Positions 6,384 to 9,969 of a stretch of 9,969 bases of DNA are shown piece by piece. The translations under genes were made by a program, and so were the position numbers. Every line of letters begins with the position of its first letter. Position 1 is the stretch's first letter. The DNA is from Actinomycetota bacterium (lineage in GTDB: Bacteria > Actinomycetota > Acidimicrobiia > Acidimicrobiales > GCA-2861595). The DNA lies in contig JADDQT010000057.1 in assembly GCA_016781225.1 (NCBI GenBank), positions 1-9,969 of the forward strand, read 5' to 3'. The notes beneath the pieces were generated by a model. The model saw nothing but the letters and a program-made list of their open reading frames with translations. It did not search any database and was not told where the DNA came from.

Positions 6384-7583
6384 CTACGCCGCCCCCTTGG
6401 TGACGTCTAGCTCGCCGGTGACAGCGGCCGTGATCAGCGCCTGCCGCCGCTCCTTGAGGAGCTCGATCTGGCGTCGCACCTTTAACGCGAGACGGTCCAG
6501 CTTCCGCGTCAATCGCGTCATCTGCTCCAACATGCGCTTCTGTTCGTCCAACGAGGGAAGTGGGATGGGCAGCGCCTTCATCGCACCGACGTTGAAGTGA
6601 CTTTGGATCGTTCCCACTGAGTACTCGACAATGTGCTTCTGCGACCAGTCTGAGTTGAGCACGAACTCAAGGAACTTGGGCACGAGATCTGGTCCAGGCC
6701 GCACGATGACGAGGTCGATGCAGTTCACACCATCCAGCTCTTGCGGTACGACGGCGGCCGCTCCGGCCTTGCCTGTGCGGACAACAACTACGTCCTCAGC
6801 ATGCAAGGCGGACTTCCCGTGGAATCGGTGCCCCTCGTCGCTGATCCGGACGAGATCGTCCAGGACGATCTCGCCTGGGCGCACGTTGACGCCCCGGAGC
6901 GCGATGACGCCGGCGTCCGCATACCAGCTGGCTGGCGTGACGACGATCCCAACCTCAACTCTTCGAGCGGCTCGCTTCAGCGGCGACATCCCGCAGCGTT
7001 CGGCTGCCCTACGAATTGACTGCTCGACAAGGAGACTTCGGCGTTCATCCAGCAGCTCCACCATCCGCTGCCTCTTCTCTATGAGGCAATCGATGCGAGC
7101 GGTCTCCGCGTCAAGAAAGTCGGCGATCTCTCTTTGCTGCCGTGGAGGTGGCAACGAGACCCACATCTTCGTCAACAACGCGGGATCGACGCGCTGCTGA
7201 CTTCGGGTAACCGACTGAACAGCCCCATCCAGATGCTGGCGCGTCGTGTCTGAGCGGAGCAGGTACTTCAGAAAGCGGTCGTTCAGGAAGGGACTAAGCC
7301 GCAGGGCGATGAATTCCGTCGAGGCAACAGTTGGGTACGCATGGCGCTGGGCAATCAGAACTCTGCTCTTCCTTGGATTCAACTTCGAGATCAAGACCTC
7401 GCCGCCGCTCAGCACCAGCTTGCCGCTACCAATCTCAGCAGCATCTTCCAGCCTTCCTTCACCCGTTTCGTCGAGCACCGGGATGCTGTAGTGAAAGACT
7501 TCCTGACCCAGGACAGCGGGAACAGCAGTGTTTCTCTCCTCAGCGGCAACCCAGTCGAGCCGAAGGTGCCTCCAGTCGCTCAT
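6384..7583 (-). CDS. hsdS: Type I restriction-modification specificity subunit HsdS
   Basis: This 399-residue protein should set the DNA target of both methylation and restriction. It has the two-half layout of HsdS: a first target recognition domain (about 1-143), a central conserved helical region (about 144-192; PPPRQQREIADFLDAETARI, then LLDERRSLL), a second recognition domain (about 200-340) and a distal conserved helical region (about 341-391; PLPSLDEQKRMLEQM, then LLKERRQALITAAVTGEL). The paired helices resemble each other, as expected for the spacer of a bipartite site. The recognition sequence cannot be predicted from the protein. ATG 7583 overlaps the hsdM stop as ATGA and has GAGG at 7591-7594, seven bases upstream. 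The recognition domains are visibly less GC-rich than hsdM and hsdR, common for HsdS genes that exchange these segments. The TAG stop abuts the hsdR start in the same frame. Confidence 0.93.
   Translation of the reverse strand: MSDWRHLRLDWVAAEERNTAVPAVLGQEVFHYSIPVLDETGEGRLEDAAEIGSGKLVLSGGEVLISKLNPRKSRVLIAQRHAYPTVASTEFIALRLSPFLNDRFLKYLLRSDTTRQHLDGAVQSVTRSQQRVDPALLTKMWVSLPPPRQQREIADFLDAETARIDCLIEKRQRMVELLDERRSLLVEQSIRRAAERCGMSPLKRAARRVEVGIVVTPASWYADAGVIALRGVNVRPGEIVLDDLVRISDEGHRFHGKSALHAEDVVVVRTGKAGAAAVVPQELDGVNCIDLVIVRPGPDLVPKFLEFVLNSDWSQKHIVEYSVGTIQSHFNVGAMKALPIPLPSLDEQKRMLEQMTRLTRKLDRLALKVRRQIELLKERRQALITAAVTGELDVTKGAA
6392..6398 (-). promoter_or_regulatory. Ribosome binding site supporting the TTG start of hsdR
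   Basis: On the minus strand AAGGGGG is followed by CGGCGTAG and then the TTG at 6383, an eight-base spacer. No earlier start is possible because the hsdS stop TAG is the in-frame codon immediately before TTG. The predicted N-terminus matches the usual HsdR start, so TTG at 6383 is well supported. Confidence 0.7.
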
Positions 7584-9592
7584 TCCGTCACCTCGTTAAG
7601 CAGCGACTGGATCTCTGCCTCCAAGGACTTGATCTCGGCGTCAATCTCCTCCAGGGGCCGGGGTGGGACGTACTTGTAGAAGTGGCGGGTCAGTGGGACC
7701 TCGTAGCCGATCCTCGTCTTGGTGTGGTCCACCCAGGCTTCGGGCACGAAGGGCAGCACCTCGGCGCGCACGTACTCGTCCACCGCCTCTCGGTACTCCG
7801 GTGAGGTCAGGCGCTCAGTCGGGTCGGGCTCGAAGCGCACGGGCACCGCTGGCAAGGGAACGTTCTCGTGGTCCCTTAGCTCGGGGTCGGGCTCCGGGTT
7901 GCCCTTCTTGTCCGTCACCGGTGCTGCATCGGGGTCACGAACGGCGAGGACGTCGAGCACCGTCTTCTCCACCGGCCTGCGGGTGGCGCCCAGGTCGGCC
8001 AGGGGCACGGCCAGCGCATCCACCAGCTCCGCCGCTCTCGTAAACGACCGGCCTTCCAGGTCGCTCAGCGCGGCGAGGAACTTCTCCCGAACAGACTCTT
8101 CCAGCTTGGCGACAGGCTTGGCCTCGGCGACCCGAGAGCGCGATTCAGCCGAAACGTCCCAACGCAACCGCAGCGGGCGCTCCACGGTGATCCGCTGGTA
8201 GCCGAAGGCTTCGTTCGGGAAGATCTTGACCCGCTCGCCTTCGGTGAAGTCCGCATAGAGGTGGGTGATCTCCGTGATCTGCTCCTGGCTGATCTGCTTG
8301 CGCTTCTCGCCCAGGCTGCGGCGCATTTTGGTCCAGTAGTCCCTCGCGTCCACCAGCTGCACCTTGCCCTGGCACTCGGGCGTCTTGCGGTTGGTGAGCA
8401 CCCAGAAGTAGGTGGAGATACCCGTGTTGTAGAAGAGCTGGTCTGGCAGAGCCACCACAGCCTCCAGCCAGTCGTTCTCGATGATCCAGCGGCGGATCTC
8501 CGACTCCCCCGAACCGGCACCGCCGGTGAACAGCGGCGAGCCGTTGAACACGATGGCCAGCCGGCTGCCGCCCTGGCTGGGTGGCTTCATTTTGGACAGC
8601 ATGTGCTGGAGGAACAGCAGCGATCCGTCGTTGATGCGGGGCAGGCCCGCGCCGAAGCGGCCGCTGAAGCCCTGCGTCTCGTGTTCTACCTTGATGTGGT
8701 CGGCCACCTTCCTCCACTCCACGCCGAAGGGTGGATTGGCGAGCATGTAATCGAAGGTGCGGCCGGGGAGCCCGTCGTGGGTGAAGCTGTTGCCGGGATA
8801 GATGTTCTCGGCGTCGTGGCCCTTCAGCATCATGTCCGAGCGGCACACGGCGTAGGTCTCGTCGTTGAGCTCCTGGCCGAACACCCGCAGCTGGCCCTCC
8901 GGGTTGAGGTGGCGCAGGTACTCCTCGGCCACCGAGAGCATGCCGCCCGTGCCGCAAGCCGGGTCGTAGAGCGTCCGGATGACACCGGGGCGAGCCAGCG
9001 CCTCCTCGTCGTTGACGAAGAGGAGGTTGACCATGAGCCGGATCACCTCGCGTGGGGTGAAGTGCTCACCGGCGGTCTCGTTCGACTGCTCCGAGAAGCG
9101 CCGCACCAGCTCCTCGTAGACGTAGCCCATCTCGGTGTTGGACACGACGTCGGGGTGGAGGTCGATGTCGCAGAACCGGGAGACGACCAGGTAGAGGAGG
9201 CGGGACTTCTCCAGCCGGTCGATATGGACGTCGAAGCCGAAGCGGTGAAGCACGTCCCGAGCGGCCGGGGAGAAGCCGGCGATGTACCCCTTCAGGTTGT
9301 GCCCGAGGTTGTTCGGATCGTCGAGAAGCCTGGGGAGATCAAACCTGGAGACGTTGTAGAACTCGTGGCCCGCCGCCTTCTTGAGCACCGGCTCGACGTT
9401 CTCCAACCCAGCGGGTAGCCGTGCGCTGCGGGAGAGGACGTCGGACTTCGTAGGCGCCAGCACGCAGTCCAGCCGGCGCAACACGACCAGGGGAAGGATG
9501 ACCCGCCCGTACTCCGACTGCTTGTAGTCCCCCCTGAGCAGGTCAGCGACGGACCAGATGAAGCTGACCTTGTCGTTGAAGTTGTCCAGCAC
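7580..9592 (-). CDS. hsdM: Type I DNA methyltransferase subunit HsdM (N6-adenine)
   Basis: The 670-residue product transfers a methyl group from S-adenosylmethionine to adenine in the site read by HsdS. The N-terminal helical domain (about 1-150; SFIWSVADLLRGDYK) is typical of HsdM. GEHFTPREVIRLMVNLL (175-191) leads into the catalytic domain. Motif I (SAM binding) is LYDPACGTGGM at 208-218, and motif IV (catalysis) is NPPF at 286-289, the signature of the N6-adenine type. The C-terminal extension (about 480-670) is longer than in classical 500-550-residue HsdM and ends in a predicted coiled-coil (LEEIDAEIKSLEAEIQSL). The GTG start at 9592 is chosen because the in-frame region upstream meets a TAA with only GTG and CTG as candidate starts, and AAGGCG (9599-9604) lies upstream of GTG. 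It is the first gene of the operon and overlaps hsdS by four bases. Confidence 0.95.
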   Translation of the reverse strand: MLDNFNDKVSFIWSVADLLRGDYKQSEYGRVILPLVVLRRLDCVLAPTKSDVLSRSARLPAGLENVEPVLKKAAGHEFYNVSRFDLPRLLDDPNNLGHNLKGYIAGFSPAARDVLHRFGFDVHIDRLEKSRLLYLVVSRFCDIDLHPDVVSNTEMGYVYEELVRRFSEQSNETAGEHFTPREVIRLMVNLLFVNDEEALARPGVIRTLYDPACGTGGMLSVAEEYLRHLNPEGQLRVFGQELNDETYAVCRSDMMLKGHDAENIYPGNSFTHDGLPGRTFDYMLANPPFGVEWRKVADHIKVEHETQGFSGRFGAGLPRINDGSLLFLQHMLSKMKPPSQGGSRLAIVFNGSPLFTGGAGSGESEIRRWIIENDWLEAVVALPDQLFYNTGISTYFWVLTNRKTPECQGKVQLVDARDYWTKMRRSLGEKRKQISQEQITEITHLYADFTEGERVKIFPNEAFGYQRITVERPLRLRWDVSAESRSRVAEAKPVAKLEESVREKFLAALSDLEGRSFTRAAELVDALAVPLADLGATRRPVEKTVLDVLAVRDPDAAPVTDKKGNPEPDPELRDHENVPLPAVPVRFEPDPTERLTSPEYREAVDEYVRAEVLPFVPEAWVDHTKTRIGYEVPLTRHFYKYVPPRPLEEIDAEIKSLEAEIQSLLNEVTE

Positions 9593-9600
9593 CGCTTTCG

Positions 9601-9604
9601 CCTT
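9601..9604 (-). promoter_or_regulatory. Ribosome binding site supporting the GTG start of hsdM
   Basis: AAGG on the minus strand is followed by eight bases and then GTG at 9592. An ATG at 9628-9630 (minus strand) is in another frame and cannot start HsdM. Confidence 0.55.
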
Positions 9605-9608
9605 GGTC

Positions 9609-9622
9609 GCGCCCTTGGGCGC
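9609..9622. repeat. 14-bp perfect palindrome in the hsdM leader
   Basis: GCGCCC-TT-GGGCGC reads as a hairpin on either strand (GCGCCC-AA-GGGCGC on the minus strand). It lies 17 bp upstream of the hsdM GTG, between the candidate -10 element and the ribosome binding site. It could be an operator for control of the restriction operon or an RNA hairpin affecting translation. No controller-protein gene is visible in the window. Confidence 0.5.
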
Positions 9623-9627
9623 TCGCC

Positions 9628-9633
9628 ATTATG
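9628..9633 (-). promoter_or_regulatory. Candidate -10 element of the hsd operon promoter
   Basis: CATAAT on the minus strand matches five of six bases of TATAAT and lies 35 bp upstream of the hsdM GTG. This would give a leader of roughly 30 nt containing the palindrome and ribosome binding site. No good -35 element is present at 16-18 bp. Weak -35 elements are common in high-GC actinobacteria, so this remains the best promoter candidate for the four-gene operon. Confidence 0.35.
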
Positions 9634-9912
9634 CCGCCGCAAGGCCGATGGACCGGCAGGGCTGCGTTCCCCAGTCCGCGGCGCTTACCCCTTCAAGCGG
9701 GGTGGCAGGCCCGATTCGAGATCAAGGACCGGCGCCTTCCTTCCCAGCGCCCTCCCGACGATCAGGCGTGATCAGCTCAAGGTGACGTGCTTGGGCGAGA
9801 GCAGACGTCAGGACCGGACCGTAGGGCGGATTGACTGAGCCTGTCGGTGGCCATTCGTCGCCGTCACCAAACGGCACCTCGGGGCTAGCCGCGGAGGAAC
9901 CTCGCTGAAGAT
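9634..9912. other. Non-coding region upstream of the hsd operon
   Basis: I see no convincing gene on either strand here. It holds a small hairpin-capable sequence, ACCCC-TTCAAGC-GGGGT (9687-9703), and a wider inverted repeat, TGACGT (9783-9788) with ACGTCA (9805-9810), with a possible inner GCT/AGC pairing. No tRNA, insertion sequence end or CRISPR repeat was recognised. It may carry the upstream part of the operon's control region and the terminator of the gene ending at 9913. Confidence 0.4.
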
Positions 9913-9969
9913 TTATGGCGCGGTCGACGCGCCCGAGAGGTTGTCCCCCAGGTTGTTGAACTGAGGCGG
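9913..9969 (-). CDS. Possible C-terminal tail of an upstream gene (5' partial)
   Basis: On the minus strand an open frame enters from the right edge and stops at TAA (9913-9915) after 18 codons, reading PPQFNNLGDNLSGASTAP. Sixteen of the 18 codons end in G or C, matching the coding pattern of the other genes, while an alternative frame does not show this. The piece is too short to identify. It would be transcribed in the same direction as the hsd operon, about 320 bp upstream of hsdM. Confidence 0.35.
   Translation of the reverse strand, partial: PPQFNNLGDNLSGASTAP

Noticed and set aside
8261..9418. Open frame of 385 codons on the plus strand opposite hsdM
   Set aside because: Antisense to the HsdM catalytic motifs; composition is typical of a mirror frame.
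9700..9730. tRNA-like sequence around GATTCGAGATC
   Set aside because: It resembles a T-loop at first sight, but the flanking stem does not pair as a T-arm, and no acceptor, anticodon or D-arm could be found. There is therefore no support for a tRNA or an attachment site.
9558..9785. Open frame of 75 codons on the plus strand at the hsdM start region
   Set aside because: It begins inside the hsdM N-terminal coding region on the opposite strand and shows no family resemblance, so I treat it as chance.

Overview
The window comes from a high-GC bacterium, most likely an actinomycete-type organism (Actinomycetota). Coding regions end codons mostly in G or C, genes start with ATG, GTG or TTG behind purine-rich ribosome binding sites, and there is a secreted protein with an LPATG sortase-type tail and a signal peptide. 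Genus or species cannot be read from the sequence.

Layout, left to right. (1) Positions 3-272 (+) hold the 3' end of an unrecognised protein whose beginning lies outside the window. (2) Positions 398-2059 (+) encode a cell-surface protein: signal peptide, long Ser/Thr/Pro/Ala-rich stalk, an uncharacterised alpha/beta-looking domain, a Big_1-like Ig domain, then LPATG, a membrane helix and an Arg tail. (3) Positions 2081-9592 (-) hold one tightly packed defence operon, transcribed leftward in the order hsdM, hsdS, hsdR, HEPN gene. The genes overlap or abut: ATGA between hsdM and hsdS, TAG directly followed by TTG between hsdS and hsdR, and a 17-nt overlap between hsdR and the HEPN gene. (4) Positions 9593-9912 are non-coding and contain the probable hsd promoter, a palindrome in the leader and further inverted repeats. 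(5) Positions 9913-9969 (-) are probably the last codons of another gene.

How the genes work together. HsdM and HsdS should form the modification and sequence-recognition core of a type I restriction-modification system, and HsdR should be the translocating nuclease. The notable point is HsdR: at 1308 residues it carries two extra C-terminal modules, a Schlafen-type AlbA_2 domain (about residues 1013-1172) and a minimal nucleotidyltransferase (MNT) domain with an intact GS-x10-DxD motif (about residues 1195-1308). The next gene, overlapping it, encodes a HEPN-domain protein. MNT and HEPN proteins are normally two separate small proteins forming a toxin-antitoxin pair. Here the MNT half appears physically built into the restriction subunit of a type I system. 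This suggests a restriction system coupled to a HEPN-based second line of defence (abortive infection or self-guarding). That coupling is inference; the domain order and the gene overlaps are read directly from the sequence. I cannot judge from here whether this architecture has been described before.
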